The notes beneath the pieces were generated by a model. It worked only from the letters and a program-made list of their open reading frames with translations, was not told where the DNA came from and searched no databases. The position numbers and the translations under genes were made by a program. A stretch of 64,000 nt of DNA from Nitrospira sp. GTDB lineage: Bacteria; Nitrospirota; Nitrospiria; Nitrospirales; Nitrospiraceae. Positions 25,090 through 36,274 of the stretch are shown piece by piece; within the stretch, counting starts at the first letter, position 1; the number at the start of each line of letters is the position of its first letter. The stretch is from NCBI GenBank assembly GCA_024331125.1, contig JANDJI010000002.1:62001-126000 (forward strand). The letters are read 5' to 3'.

Positions 25090-26555
25090 TGGCGCTGCAT
25101 AAACTGACTCTGTTCGAGCTTCAGCGGAAGTTCGCCGCGGGGGAGGTGAGCGCCGCCGAGATCGTGCATGCCTACGGCCTGCGGATCGGTCAGGTGGAGC
25201 CGAAAGTGAGGGCCTTCGTCAATCAGACGAAGGATCAGGCCATGGCTCAGGCCGTGGAATTGGATCGGCGGTTGAAACAATGGCGCAAGACCGAGCCCTT
25301 GATGGGGATGCCGATCGCGATCAAGGACAATATCTGCACCGAAGGCGTGCCGACGACGTGCAGCTCGCGCATGCTGCAACGCTTCGTACCGCCGTACGAC
25401 GCCACCGTGATCGCCAGGTTGCGCAAGCAGGAATACCTGTTGATCGGCAAAACAAACTTGGATGAATTCGCGATGGGGTCTTCGACCGAACATTCCGCGT
25501 TCGGCCCCAGCCGGAATCCGTGGAATCTTCAGTGCGTGCCGGGCGGCTCGAGCGGAGGATCCGCGGCCGCGGTAGCGGCGGACGAATGTGTCGCCGCGCT
25601 GGGCTCCGATACGGGCGGATCGATCCGCCAGCCTGCGGCGTTTTGCGGCGTCGTCGGCTTGAAACCGACCTATGGGCGCGTGTCGCGATACGGGCTGGTG
25701 GCCTTCGCCTCGTCGCTCGACCAAATTGGACCGATCACGAAGGATGTGCGAGACGCCGCGTTGTTGCTGGGAGTGATCGCCGGCCACGATCCCATGGATT
25801 CCACGTCGGCCGACGTGCCGGTTCCCGACTATGGCAAGGCCTTGGTGAAGAAACATCTCAGGAAACTGCGGGTCGGCGTCCCGCGGGAATTTTTTACGGA
25901 GGGACTTGATCCGGAAGTCGAACAGGCGGTCACCGCCGCCATCGGCGAGCTCAAAAACCTGGGGGGGGAGATCAAGGACATCGAGCTTCCCAGAACGGAT
26001 GCGGCCGTTGCGGTCTATTACGTGCTGGCGACGGCCGAGGCCAGTTCCAACCTGGCTCGTTTTGATGGCGTCAAGTTCGGTCTGCGCGCGAAAGAGACCA
26101 AGGATCTGCTGGATTTGTACATGAAGACGAGGCAAGAGGGATTCGGGCCTGAAGTGAAGCGACGCATCATGCTGGGGACCTACGTGCTGAGCGCCGGCTA
26201 TTACGACGCTTACTATGGGAAGGCGCAGGCCGTGCGGACGTTGGTACGCCAGGATTTTGAGGCGGCGTTCAAAGAAGTCGATGTGATCGTGACGCCCGCT
26301 ACGCCGACTCCTGCGTTCAAGCTGGGGGAAAAAAGCGAAGACCCGTTGCAAATGTACTTGTCGGACGTCTTTACCATCTCGGTCAATCTGGCGGGGATTC
26401 CGGCGATCGCGCTGCCCTGCGGGTTCAGCAGAACGGGCTTGCCGATCGGGATGCAGGTGATCGGTCGAGCGTTCGAAGAAGAAACGATCCTTCGGGTCGC
26501 TCATGCCTACGAGCAAGCCGCGCAATGGCATCTCAAAAAGCCGCCGATTCGATGA
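25089..26555 (+). CDS. gatA: Aspartyl/glutamyl-tRNA amidotransferase subunit A
   Basis: 488 residues of the amidase signature family. The catalytic Lys lies in [11 protein letters not shown], the cis-Ser region in [14 protein letters not shown] and the nucleophile in [15 protein letters not shown]. Family length is normal. It liberates ammonia from glutamine or asparagine for the GatB step. It starts on the last base of the panD stop. Confidence 0.96.
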   Translation: MALHKLTLFELQRKFAAGEVSAAEIVHAYGLRIGQVEPKVRAFVNQTKDQAMAQAVELDRRLKQWRKTEPLMGMPIAIKDNICTEGVPTTCSSRMLQRFVPPYDATVIARLRKQEYLLIGKTNLDEFAMGSSTEHSAFGPSRNPWNLQCVPGGSSGGSAAAVAADECVAALGSDTGGSIRQPAAFCGVVGLKPTYGRVSRYGLVAFASSLDQIGPITKDVRDAALLLGVIAGHDPMDSTSADVPVPDYGKALVKKHLRKLRVGVPREFFTEGLDPEVEQAVTAAIGELKNLGGEIKDIELPRTDAAVAVYYVLATAEASSNLARFDGVKFGLRAKETKDLLDLYMKTRQEGFGPEVKRRIMLGTYVLSAGYYDAYYGKAQAVRTLVRQDFEAAFKEVDVIVTPATPTPAFKLGEKSEDPLQMYLSDVFTISVNLAGIPAIALPCGFSRTGLPIGMQVIGRAFEEETILRVAHAYEQAAQWHLKKPPIR

Positions 26556-26667
26556 AACGGGCGATAGAAGAATCAACGATCACGCCGGGGCTGATTTTCA
26601 GTAGAAAAAGAGAGCGGTCCATGCGGCTTTTGGAGTTGCGCGCTTCCCGACTTACGGAGGGTGCTCT

Positions 26668-27075
26668 ATGACGGTGATGGAAATGGCCGCGCTTCTTGTG
26701 GCGGTGGCCTTCATGGTGTTGGTCGGGTTTTTGGTTCCGGTGCTGGTGCAGATCCGGAAGACGGTGGAGGAATCCGAACAGTTGCTGGCGAAGATGAACG
26801 CCGATTTGCCGCCGCTGGTGGAAGAGCTCCGGACGACGAGCAAAAACTTGAATGAGTTGTCGAGCCAGGCTCGTCAGGGAGTCGAACATGCGACGGTATT
26901 GTTGCACGCGGTCGGCGAGGTCGGGGAGTCCGTCCAGCAGATTCATAACGTCGTTCGAGGATCGAGCGGCACGGTGCTGACCAACGTGATGGGCGCCGTG
27001 GCGGGGTTCAGGGCGGCCGCTCGGGTCATGCGTGATCGATTGCGAAAAGGAGGGGCATCGCACAATGGCGGATGA
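26668..27075 (+). CDS. DUF948-family membrane-anchored protein
   Basis: 135 residues: one N-terminal membrane helix (about 6-28, AALLVAVAFMVLVGFLVPVLVQI), then a heptad-type helical region (about 30-95, LLAKMNADLPPLVEELRTTSKNLNELSS) as in DUF948. Function unknown; related proteins occur with YtxH-like general stress proteins. The ribosome binding site GGAGGG is well placed. It overlaps the next gene by eleven bases. Confidence 0.8.
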   Translation: MTVMEMAALLVAVAFMVLVGFLVPVLVQIRKTVEESEQLLAKMNADLPPLVEELRTTSKNLNELSSQARQGVEHATVLLHAVGEVGESVQQIHNVVRGSSGTVLTNVMGAVAGFRAAARVMRDRLRKGGASHNGG

Positions 27076-27394
27076 AAGAGGAGCGTCGTCGGTATCGACG
27101 GTCGTGTTGGCGTTTTTGAGCGGGGCGACGGTGGGGGCTCTCGCGGCCCTGTTGCTGGCCCCCGAGTCCGGTTCGACCTCGCGGGAACGACTGCGCCGGT
27201 ACGCGCGCCGGGCTGAAGACAATCTGAAGGATTTCGCCGGTCGGGCCGGGGAAGTCTATGAAGAGGTCGTCGGTCAGGGAAGGGAGTTCATCGAGTCGAA
27301 AAAATCGGCGTTTCGAGAGGCGTTTGAAGCAGGACGCGAAGCGATGAAACGGGAGTTGGAACGCCGGCATGGCGAGGGACCGCGTGAAACATGA
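27065..27394 (+). CDS. YtxH-like small membrane protein
   Basis: 109 residues: a glycine/alanine-rich membrane helix (about 10-33, [20 protein letters not shown] in the YtxH manner) and an amphipathic charged helix to the C-terminus. YtxH-type proteins are linked to envelope or general stress, with no known reaction. The gene overlaps the DUF948 gene and its TGA overlaps the ATG of gatB (ATGA), so both small genes are translated with gatB. Confidence 0.78.
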   Translation: MADERGASSVSTVVLAFLSGATVGALAALLLAPESGSTSRERLRRYARRAEDNLKDFAGRAGEVYEEVVGQGREFIESKKSAFREAFEAGREAMKRELERRHGEGPRET

Positions 27395-28821
27395 CCTATG
27401 AAGTCGTCGTCGGCGTCGAGGTTCACGCGCAGTTGCGGACCAAGTCCAAGATGTTCTGCGGCTGCTCGACATCGTTCGGCGCCCCTCCCAACAGCTACAC
27501 CTGCCCCGTGTGCCTCGGACTGCCCGGCAGTCTCCCGGTCATCAATCGAGCGGCGGTCGAGATGGCGGTGCGGGTTGGATTGGCGTTGAACTGCCGGATC
27601 AACGTGCCCAATCGATTCGCCCGCAAGAATTATTTTTACCCGGATTTGCCGAAGGGCTATCAAATCTCGCAGTACGAATCTCCCATTTGCGAGCAGGGAG
27701 CGGTCGAGATCGCGGTGGGAGGGGCCAAAAAGTCGATTCGCATTCGGAGAGCGCATTTGGAGGAGGACGCCGGCAAGAATATCCATGAAACAGGATCATC
27801 GGGGAGCGCGGTGGATTTTAATCGGGCCGGCACGCCGCTGTTAGAAATCGTTACGGAGCCGGACTTGCGATCAGCCGACGAGGTGGTGGCGTATCTCAAA
27901 AACCTGCGCGACATTTTGATGTACCTCGGCGTGTGCGACGGCAACATGGAACAGGGAAGTTTCAGGTGCGAGCCCAATCTCTCGCTGCGACCCATGGGGC
28001 GGGAGGAGTTCGGCACCAAGGTCGAACTCAAAAACATCAACTCCTTCAAGTACGTCAAAGACGCGATCGAGTACGAGATCAAGCGCCAGACCAAAGTGCT
28101 GAACGAAGGAGGAAGGGTCAGACAGGAAACGCGCTTGTGGAACATCGACCGAGGCGAGACGGCGGTGATGCGATCCAAGGAGGAGGCGCACGACTATCGT
28201 TACTTCCCCGATCCGGATCTGGTGCCGCTCCAATTGGAGAAGAACTGGATCGAAGCCCTTCGCGCAACGCTGCCGGAATTGCCCATGACTCGGGCCGCGC
28301 GGTTTGTGAGCGACTACGGGCTGCCTGAATATGATGCCGGCGTGCTGACGGCTTCCAAGGGATTGGCCGATTATTTCGAACGGTGCGTGAAAGTGTTCGA
28401 TCAGCCCAAAACGGTCAGCAATTGGGTGATGGGCGAATTGAGCAGAGAGTTGAATCTGTCGGGGATCGACGCGGCGGAATCGCCCGTGCCGCCGGAGCGG
28501 CTGGCCGAGCTGTTGCAGTTGGTGGAGAAGGGAACGATCAGCCTGAAAGCGGCCCGTGAGCTGTTCCCGGATCTCTACAAGAGCGGAAAAACGGCGGAGC
28601 AGCTCGTTCAAGAAAAGGGGCTGATCCAAGTATCCGACGAAGGAGCGATCGAGAAGATGATCGACAAGGTCCTGGCCGACAGTCCCGCGCAGGTGGCGCA
28701 GTTCAAGGGCGGAAAACAGCAAGTGCTCGGCTTCTTGGTCGGGCGGGTGATGAAGGCCAGCGGAGGGAAGGCGAATCCGGGAAAGGTCAACGAGCTGCTC
28801 AGAAAAAAATTGGCGGAATGA
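27391..28821 (+). CDS. gatB: Aspartyl/glutamyl-tRNA amidotransferase subunit B
   Basis: 476 residues: [21 protein letters not shown] at the start, the zinc and tRNA-acceptor pocket with FCGCSTSFG and [12 protein letters not shown], and [10 protein letters not shown], then the YqeY-like tail domain (about 330-476) ending [10 protein letters not shown]. It phosphorylates the glutamyl or aspartyl tRNA ester and transfers ammonia. Normal length. Together with gatC and gatA in this window a full amidotransferase is encoded. Confidence 0.96.
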   Translation: MTYEVVVGVEVHAQLRTKSKMFCGCSTSFGAPPNSYTCPVCLGLPGSLPVINRAAVEMAVRVGLALNCRINVPNRFARKNYFYPDLPKGYQISQYESPICEQGAVEIAVGGAKKSIRIRRAHLEEDAGKNIHETGSSGSAVDFNRAGTPLLEIVTEPDLRSADEVVAYLKNLRDILMYLGVCDGNMEQGSFRCEPNLSLRPMGREEFGTKVELKNINSFKYVKDAIEYEIKRQTKVLNEGGRVRQETRLWNIDRGETAVMRSKEEAHDYRYFPDPDLVPLQLEKNWIEALRATLPELPMTRAARFVSDYGLPEYDAGVLTASKGLADYFERCVKVFDQPKTVSNWVMGELSRELNLSGIDAAESPVPPERLAELLQLVEKGTISLKAARELFPDLYKSGKTAEQLVQEKGLIQVSDEGAIEKMIDKVLADSPAQVAQFKGGKQQVLGFLVGRVMKASGGKANPGKVNELLRKKLAE

Positions 28822-28931
28822 TAACGATCACGGTCTCGGGGGGAAGCCTCCGGTGAAGATCCGATGAGGAATGGAAGCGACCGGGTCTTCTTTTGTGAAA
28901 GTTGTAGGAGATGAACGCGACAGCCACTTAA

Positions 28932-30233
<1,302 letters not shown>

Positions 30234-30253
30234 GTCCATACGGGACATTTCCC

Positions 30254-30613
30254 ATGCTGATCAAGCAGAATCGAGGTCGACACTGGCTGAGTCGGCAGCG
30301 GCGCGCGGCTGTTGTGCTCAAGGTGATGGGGGTGGGCGCGTGTTTCTGGCTGCTCGTCGGGCTGGTGTTCGGGGAGATGGGACTGCTTCGGTATCTGGAC
30401 ATGCGCGAATACGCCGGTCGTCTTGAAGGCGAACTGGCGTCGTTGCAGGCGGAGAAAGCGGCGTTGGAAAAAGAAGTGCTGCGATTGCAGCGGGACCCCG
30501 CGAAGATCGAACAAGTAGCCAGAGAACGGTTGGGATACGTGCGAAAAGGGGAAACCGTGTATCAATTGACTCCCGGCGCCGATGGCGGCGAGGGTGGGGG
30601 GGAACGACCGTGA
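30254..30613 (+). CDS. FtsB/DivIC-family septum formation initiator
   Basis: 119 residues: a positively charged N-terminus, one membrane helix (about 21-45), then a coiled coil (about 52-85, YAGRLEGELASLQAEKAALEK) and the conserved motif DPAKIEQVARERLGYVRKGE of the septum formation initiator family. It should be a bitopic division protein in a FtsL-FtsB-FtsQ type complex. The position after enolase is the same as for ftsB in many Proteobacteria. Its stop overlaps the GTG of era. Confidence 0.85.
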   Translation: MLIKQNRGRHWLSRQRRAAVVLKVMGVGACFWLLVGLVFGEMGLLRYLDMREYAGRLEGELASLQAEKAALEKEVLRLQRDPAKIEQVARERLGYVRKGETVYQLTPGADGGEGGGERP

Positions 30614-31494
30614 AGTTCGGGACGGTCGCGATCGTCGGGCGATCCAACGTCGGCAAGTCCACGCTGCTGAATCGTTTGCTGGGGGAAAAGATCGCCATCG
30701 TGTCAGACAAGCCCCAGACGACGCGAACGCGCATTTTAGGAGTCCTCTCCATTCCTGAAGGCCAGATCGCCTTCCTTGATACGCCGGGCCTGCATAAACC
30801 GATGCACCTCTTGAATCGACGGATGATCAGGACGGCGATCGAGGCCGCAGAGGAAGCCGATCTTCTGTACGTGCTGATGGAGGCGACTTGTCTGCCAGGT
30901 CCCGGCGATCTGGCCGTCGTCGCCTCCGTCAAAGAAGCGGTGGCCAAACGGCGTCGGCCGGTCGTGTTGGTCGTGACCAAGATCGATCTTATCAACAAGT
31001 TCAAGTTGCTGCCGGTTCTCGAACGGTACGCCGGTCTGTATCCATGGACGGAAATCGTGCCGGTATCCGGGCAAACGGGGGACAACGTCGATCGGCTGCT
31101 GGCCGTGACGGTTCCCTATTTGCCGGAAGGAGAAAGGGCATACGGCGACGACATGGTGACGGACCAGACGATGCGGACGTTGGCGGCGGAGATGATTCGG
31201 GAGAAAATCCTGCAGGCGACGGAGGAAGAAGTGCCTTATTCCGTCGCGGTGGAGATCGAAAGTTTTAAGGAAGAGGGGCGATTGGCCAGAATCCAGGCGT
31301 CGATTTTCGTCGAGCGCGAATCGCAGAAAGGTATCGTGATCGGCAAGCAAGGGGAGAGGCTGAAAGCCGTGTGCACCGAGGCGCGACGGGACATGGAACG
31401 GTTGTTCGGTATGAAAGTGTTTCTCCAGGCGTGGGTCAAAGTGAAGGAAGCCTGGCGGGAAGACGAGCGAACATTGGTGGAATTGGGGTACTGA
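30610..31494 (+). CDS. era: GTPase Era
   Basis: 294 residues: G1 GRSNVGKST, G3 DTPGLH, G4 TKID, and the C-terminal KH domain with KGIVIGKQGERLK. Era binds 16S rRNA and helps assemble the small ribosomal subunit. It begins with GTG overlapping the previous stop (GTGA). mgtE follows after six bases. Confidence 0.95.
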   Translation: MKFGTVAIVGRSNVGKSTLLNRLLGEKIAIVSDKPQTTRTRILGVLSIPEGQIAFLDTPGLHKPMHLLNRRMIRTAIEAAEEADLLYVLMEATCLPGPGDLAVVASVKEAVAKRRRPVVLVVTKIDLINKFKLLPVLERYAGLYPWTEIVPVSGQTGDNVDRLLAVTVPYLPEGERAYGDDMVTDQTMRTLAAEMIREKILQATEEEVPYSVAVEIESFKEEGRLARIQASIFVERESQKGIVIGKQGERLKAVCTEARRDMERLFGMKVFLQAWVKVKEAWREDERTLVELGY

Positions 31495-31500
31495 GGATCT

Positions 31501-32964
31501 GTGACGCAGATGACCGAACGCCAGGGAGAGCCGAAAGCGGCGGATGCGCGCCACCGTCCGTTGGAACGGGACGCCTTACGGGACGTGCTGCGCGATCAGG
31601 CGGAACGAGGGCTGACGAAGTCCGATATCGTGATTCAATCCGTCCAACGGCTGTTGCGGCGCGGAGCCATCACCAATCTCTCAAAAATGCTGGGGCGCAT
31701 GCATCCCGCCGACGTGGCGAAAGCCATCAGCCACTTGTCGTCTTCCAAGGAAAAACGGGAAGTGTTCGAATTGGTCAAGGGCGCGAGCAAACGCGGCCAA
31801 GTGTTGAGCGAGCTCGACGGCGAGAGCATTCAAGAGGTGTTGGCCGATCTGCTGCATTCGGACATCGCCTGGCTGTTGAAAGATCTTGGCCCGGACGACG
31901 TCGCCTACATTCTTGGATTTTTGCCGGAGGACCGTGGAAAGGAAATTCTCGCCTTGATGAAGGCGGAGGACTCGACCGAAGTCGCCGACATTCTCCAGTA
32001 CGCCAAGGATACCGCCGGCGGCATTATGACGACGGAGTTTTTCTCTCTGTCGGAGGATGTCACTGCGCAAGAGGCCATCCGTCGACTCCAGCAAGCCACC
32101 GACGCGGAGATGGTGTTTTACATCTACGTGACGGACAAGAACGATCATTTGGTCGGGGTGTTGTCGCTGCGTCAGCTCCTGACGGTGCCGCCCGAGACGC
32201 CGCTCAAAAACATCATGACGCGCGACGTGATCAGCGTGACCGTCGATATGGATCAAGAGGAAGTGGCGCGTCAGGTGGCCAGTTACAACTTGCTCGCGAT
32301 TCCGGTTGTCGAGAAGGACGGACGGTTGGTCGGTATCATTACGGTGGACGACGTGGTGGACGTCATTCGAGAGGAGGCTACGGAAGACATGTTGAAGATG
32401 GCCGGCGCCATCGAGGAGGAGCCGATCTCCAAGTCCTCGAGTATCGGCGCCGCCAAGCTGCGTTTGCCGTGGCTGTTTACCAATCTCGTCGGAAGTTTGT
32501 TGTCTGGAGCCATCTTATGGTACTTCCGCTACACGATTCAAGAAGTTGTGGCGGTCGTCAGTTTCATTCCGGTCATCGCCGCCATGGGCGGCAACGTGGG
32601 ATTGCAATCCTCCACGCTGATCATTCGCGGATTGGCGACCGGGCACATCGAACCGACGGACGTCTGGACGGTGTTTTTTCGTGAAACCAAGATCGGTTTG
32701 TTAATGGGGCTGGCCTGCGGCCTGATTTTGACAGTCGTCGGATGGGTGCTGCAAGAAGGGTTTTTGGGGGTGGTCGTGGGGACTTCGCTGGTGATCGCGT
32801 TTTTCGTCTCGACCAGCATGGCCACGATCATGCCTATCATGCTCAAGCGTCTGGGAGTGGATCCCGCCGTCGCCGCCGGTCCCTTTGTGACGACGGCCAA
32901 CGACATTACCGGCATCACGATTTATCTCACCCTGGCGACGCTGTTTCTGAACTATCTGCGGTGA
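31501..32964 (+). CDS. mgtE: Magnesium transporter MgtE
   Basis: 487 residues: a cytoplasmic MgtE N domain (about 50-150, with DVAKAISHLSS and DIAWLLKDLGPDDVAYILG), a CBS pair (about 155-275, with RDVISVTVDMDQEEVARQV), the plug helix, and five membrane helices from about residue 310, including the pore segment FIPVIAAMGGNVGLQSSTL and FVTTANDITGITIYL. It takes up Mg2+ when the CBS domains are not magnesium-bound. GTG 31501 follows GAGG; ATG 31510 is an alternative. No magnesium riboswitch can fit in the six-base gap to era. Confidence 0.95.
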   Translation: MTQMTERQGEPKAADARHRPLERDALRDVLRDQAERGLTKSDIVIQSVQRLLRRGAITNLSKMLGRMHPADVAKAISHLSSSKEKREVFELVKGASKRGQVLSELDGESIQEVLADLLHSDIAWLLKDLGPDDVAYILGFLPEDRGKEILALMKAEDSTEVADILQYAKDTAGGIMTTEFFSLSEDVTAQEAIRRLQQATDAEMVFYIYVTDKNDHLVGVLSLRQLLTVPPETPLKNIMTRDVISVTVDMDQEEVARQVASYNLLAIPVVEKDGRLVGIITVDDVVDVIREEATEDMLKMAGAIEEEPISKSSSIGAAKLRLPWLFTNLVGSLLSGAILWYFRYTIQEVVAVVSFIPVIAAMGGNVGLQSSTLIIRGLATGHIEPTDVWTVFFRETKIGLLMGLACGLILTVVGWVLQEGFLGVVVGTSLVIAFFVSTSMATIMPIMLKRLGVDPAVAAGPFVTTANDITGITIYLTLATLFLNYLR

Positions 32965-33019
32965 CTGCGCATTGTATGAGTGAGCCGTGTTCCGCCCCCC
33001 TTGCAAAGGGCCGTGCACC

Positions 33020-33787
33020 ATGCCGCTGGTGAAAGCGACGGCGATCATTCTACGAAGTCGAAAGTGGGGCGATGCGGATCGAATCGTCACGGCCTATGCC
33101 AGAAGTTTGGGCAAGATTCGGGGCGTCGCTCGCGGCGCTCGACGTCAGAAAAGTCGATTCGGGGCGGCGCTTGAGCCCTTTACCGTTTGCCGCCTTGATT
33201 TGTTCGAAAAGACCGGGGATCCGCTGTTTCGAATTTCCCACGTCGATGTGGTGACATCCTTCCAATCGTTGCGCGAGGATCTCGGATTGATGGCGGCGGC
33301 GGCTCGGATGGTCAACGTTGCGGCCGCTGTGACGCCGGAGCGGGATCCAGACCCGCATTTGTTCGACACCCTTGAAGGAGGGTTGGCCGCCCTTTCTTCC
33401 AGTAAGGACCCCCTGTGCACCGCCTTGCTGCTTCAAATCAAATTGCTGTGTCGGACGGGGTTTCGTCCCCGGACCGATCATTGCGCAGCCTGTGGAAAGA
33501 CCGTCACAGCCGGCACGTTCCATTTTTCTCCGATCGAAGGAGGAATCGTGTGTCTGATGTGCGCGGTTCGGCCTCATGCCCGTTGTGTGGCGTTGTCACA
33601 GGGAAGCGTCGCCTTTCTTCGACAGGCCGTTAGATTGGCTCCGACTCTTATGACTCGACTGCGGGCCGCCGGGCGAGTGCGGGACGAAGTCGAAGAAGCC
33701 ATCGACCAATACGTGACGGTTGTCGCGGGCAGGCGGCTTCCGCCGGCGGATTTCTTATCGGGCGCGCCGCATGGATCAGGGAGTTGA
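33020..33787 (+). CDS. recO: DNA repair protein RecO
   Basis: 255 residues: an N-terminal OB fold (about 1-80, ATAIILRSRKWGDADRIVTAYA, GKIRGVARGARRQKSRFGAAL), a helical domain and a zinc module with CAACGK and CLMC. RecO loads RecA onto SSB-coated single-stranded DNA with RecR. The order era-mgtE-recO keeps the era-recO neighbourhood found in many bacteria. Its end overlaps an alternative start of the DUF971 gene. Confidence 0.92.
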   Translation: MPLVKATAIILRSRKWGDADRIVTAYARSLGKIRGVARGARRQKSRFGAALEPFTVCRLDLFEKTGDPLFRISHVDVVTSFQSLREDLGLMAAAARMVNVAAAVTPERDPDPHLFDTLEGGLAALSSSKDPLCTALLLQIKLLCRTGFRPRTDHCAACGKTVTAGTFHFSPIEGGIVCLMCAVRPHARCVALSQGSVAFLRQAVRLAPTLMTRLRAAGRVRDEVEEAIDQYVTVVAGRRLPPADFLSGAPHGSGS

Positions 33788-33791
33788 CGAG

Positions 33792-34148
33792 ATGACGGAA
33801 ACCACGGTTGAGCCGCGCGATATGGAATGGCTCGGCAAGGGAGTATTGGGCATTCAGTGGAGCGACGGGCACAAGGGCGTCTATCCCGTCCGGTATCTGC
33901 GACAACAGTGTCCTTGCGCGGCTTGCGTGGATGAATGGACGGGAGAGCGTCGTCTGAACGTGGACGACGTCCCGATGCTGATCATGTTGCAAGATATCGT
34001 ACCGGTCGGTCGGTACGCGCTTCAATTTCGATGGAGCGACGGCCATGATTCCGGCATATACTCATACACGCTTCTACGGAAGCTGTGCCAATGTGATAGT
34101 TGCGCGCCCGTAAAGCCGACCGAAGCCAAGTCCAGGAGGCTCATGTGA
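33792..34148 (+). CDS. DUF971 (GBBH-like N-terminal domain) protein
   Basis: 118 residues of the DUF971 family: LGIQWSDGHKGVYPVRYLRQQCPCAACVDEWTGER, with CPCAAC as a zinc-binding type motif, and QFRWSDGHDSGIYSYTLLRKLC. It resembles the N-terminal domain of gamma-butyrobetaine hydroxylase and in bacteria is often next to Fe-S cluster carriers; the role is not established. ATG 33792 is preceded by GGGAG; an in-frame ATG at 33771 would overlap recO. Confidence 0.85.
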   Translation: MTETTVEPRDMEWLGKGVLGIQWSDGHKGVYPVRYLRQQCPCAACVDEWTGERRLNVDDVPMLIMLQDIVPVGRYALQFRWSDGHDSGIYSYTLLRKLCQCDSCAPVKPTEAKSRRLM

Positions 34149-34663
34149 AGAGCAGCGCAAGGATCAAGGGACAAGATCCTGTTCGGCACGATGTGACCCA
34201 TCGCATGATCGCGCGAAAACTCCTCATAATCGGCGTGCTGCTTCTGGTGACCGGTATCGCCGCTTGTCGAGGGATACCATCCTTGGCTGAACAGGAGCAG
34301 TTGGTCAGAGCAGGCGATCTCGCACTTGAGCGAGTGACGGCAAGGGCCGTTGTAAATGTCTGGGGAGAACCGCCCCATTATCAAACGAAATTTACGCAGT
34401 TTTTTGTGATGCCGGATTTTACGTTGATTCCCGCTTCCCGCGTGGCGTTGGGAGAATCGCCAAGGGGATGGGAAGCCGGAGTTCATGCGGGAGAGGGGGT
34501 GTTTTTTTTATATCCTGATCGAGAATGGCTGTTGGTTTTTCTCGATGACCGATTGGTGTATAAGGAAGCACTGAAAGCGGACGAAATGCGCGCCCTGGTC
34601 GAAGCGTGGGCCTACGAAGATCGATTCAAAACCCGATTATTGGATGGAACCCCGATGCCGTAG
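34145..34663 (+). CDS. Predicted lipoprotein of unknown function
   Basis: 172 residues from a GTG at 34145, which has AGGAGG five bases upstream and overlaps the previous stop; an ATG at 34205 would give a shorter n-region. A hydrophobic segment LLIIGVLLLVTGIAAC ends in a lipobox with Cys at about residue 37. The mature part has VNVWGEPPHYQTKFTQFFVMP, similar in style to small SmpA/BamE-like lipoproteins (rate or outer-membrane related folds), but that link is only a guess. No partner is evident; glgA follows after 90 bases. Confidence 0.65.
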   Translation: MKSSARIKGQDPVRHDVTHRMIARKLLIIGVLLLVTGIAACRGIPSLAEQEQLVRAGDLALERVTARAVVNVWGEPPHYQTKFTQFFVMPDFTLIPASRVALGESPRGWEAGVHAGEGVFFLYPDREWLLVFLDDRLVYKEALKADEMRALVEAWAYEDRFKTRLLDGTPMP

Positions 34664-34753
34664 CATGTTGGTCGCCTCTTTTGTCCCGAAAAATGATGAG
34701 AGACGAACAATAACTTCTCATCCTCGATTCCTTCGGCCAGACAACCGAGCATC

Positions 34754-36235
34754 ATGAATATCTTAATAGCGGCGTCCGAAGCCGTTCCCTACGCGAAGAC
34801 CGGAGGCTTGGCCGACGTCACCGGCGTGTTGCCCCTTGAGCTCATCAAGCTGGGGCATCGAGTGACGTTGATTTTGCCGGGGTATCGAGGGGTTACGGAG
34901 CGCCTGCGATCAAGTCAAATCAAGGTTCGTTTTTCGATTCCGGTCGCGGGAGCCCTGCTGAACGTGGACTTGGAAGAGGCGTTCGCTCACGTTGCGGACG
35001 GCGTGCATTCATTAAGAGTCCTGATCGTTCGATATGATCCGTACTTCGACCGCCCCGGGCTCTATCAGGATCGAAACGGAGACTATCCCGATAATCTTGA
35101 GCGGTTTACACTGTTTTCCCGGTCGGTTCTCCAGAGCATCGGCTACCTCAACGAGACCTGCAGGGAGCCGGTGGACGTCCTGCATTTGCACGATTGGCAA
35201 ACGGCCCTGTGCTCGGTGTACCTGAAAACCGGCATCGGCGTGCCCAAGGGCGCAGGCTCGGTGAAAACTCTTCTGACCTTGCATAACGTTGGCTATCAAG
35301 GTCTGTTTCCTGGAGAGCGATTCGCTGTCACCGGACTTCCTCCCGCGCTGTTTTCGCCCGACGCGCTGGAATTTTATGGGTCGGTCAATTGCTTGAAGGG
35401 GGGGATCATCTTTTCGGACGCCTTGTCGACGGTCAGTCCGACCTATGCGAAAGAAATCTTGACGAAAGAATTCGGCTATGGATTGGAGGGAGTGCTGGCG
35501 AGCCGGCCCGACGGCGTTGAAGGTATCGTGAATGGCATCGATATGAATACCTGGAACCCGGAAACAGACCGGCATTTGCCGGCGCATTACAACGTGTCGG
35601 ATTTATCCGGAAAGAAAGTGTGCAAGGAAGCGTTGCAACGAGAGCTTGAGTTGCCGATGCGAGATGTGCCTTTGATGGTTGTTATCGGGCGGCTCGCTTC
35701 ACAAAAGGGATTGGATCTTTTGCTGGAGATCCTTCCCGAATTGCTTCTTCTGGACATACAAATTGCCATCTTGGGGACAGGGGATCAAGATTTGGAGCAG
35801 CGATTAGTGAAGGCTCAGGCCTCCCATCACGATCGTATTGCGGTACGTATTGGCTTTGACGAAGGGCTGGCCCATCGCCTTGAAGCCGGCGCCGATATGC
35901 TGGTCATGCCTTCCCGGTATGAGCCGTGTGGACTGACCCAGCTCCATAGTTTGCGGTACGGGACGGTACCGATTGTTCGGCATACCGGAGGATTGGCTGA
36001 TACGGTGGTGCCCTTCAAACCATCGACGGCGCAGGCTAATCTCGCGACTGGTTTTCACTTTGGTCAGGCATCTTCCGATGCGCTATTGACGGTGATTCTG
36101 TTGGCGCTGTCGGTGTATCGACAACGTGAAACATGGCGTTCACTGATGCGGGCGGGAATGAATACGGATTTGTCGTGGGCCCAGTCCGCGAGACGATATG
36201 AACACGTCTACTGTTCGCTGCTCCAGAGGCAATAG
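34754..36235 (+). CDS. glgA: Glycogen synthase (ADP-glucose type)
   Basis: 493 residues of the GT5 family: KTGGLADVTGVLP (ADP-glucose binding), GDYPDNLERFTLFSRSVL, LHDWQTAL, and EPCGLTQLHSLRYGTVPIVRHTGGLADTV in the C-terminal GT-B domain. It elongates alpha-1,4-glucan. Normal length. No other glycogen gene is next to it in this window. It converges with a lipoprotein gene. Confidence 0.95.
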   Translation: MNILIAASEAVPYAKTGGLADVTGVLPLELIKLGHRVTLILPGYRGVTERLRSSQIKVRFSIPVAGALLNVDLEEAFAHVADGVHSLRVLIVRYDPYFDRPGLYQDRNGDYPDNLERFTLFSRSVLQSIGYLNETCREPVDVLHLHDWQTALCSVYLKTGIGVPKGAGSVKTLLTLHNVGYQGLFPGERFAVTGLPPALFSPDALEFYGSVNCLKGGIIFSDALSTVSPTYAKEILTKEFGYGLEGVLASRPDGVEGIVNGIDMNTWNPETDRHLPAHYNVSDLSGKKVCKEALQRELELPMRDVPLMVVIGRLASQKGLDLLLEILPELLLLDIQIAILGTGDQDLEQRLVKAQASHHDRIAVRIGFDEGLAHRLEAGADMLVMPSRYEPCGLTQLHSLRYGTVPIVRHTGGLADTVVPFKPSTAQANLATGFHFGQASSDALLTVILLALSVYRQRETWRSLMRAGMNTDLSWAQSARRYEHVYCSLLQRQ

Positions 36236-36237
36236 AA

Positions 36238-36254
36238 GGGACTGGGGGAGTCCC
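36238..36254. terminator. Hairpin between convergent genes
   Basis: GGGACT and AGTCCC form a six-base stem with a five-G loop, a few bases after the glgA stop and before the end of the opposite lipoprotein gene. It is followed by CGTCCGTCTTCT rather than a clear T run, so termination is only a possibility. Confidence 0.35.
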
Positions 36255-36274
36255 CGTCCGTCTTCTGGGGAGGG

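Noticed and set aside
32965..33019. Possible terminator or regulatory hairpin between mgtE and recO
   Set aside because: The 55-base gap has a C-run but no stem with a T run; the genes appear simply adjacent.
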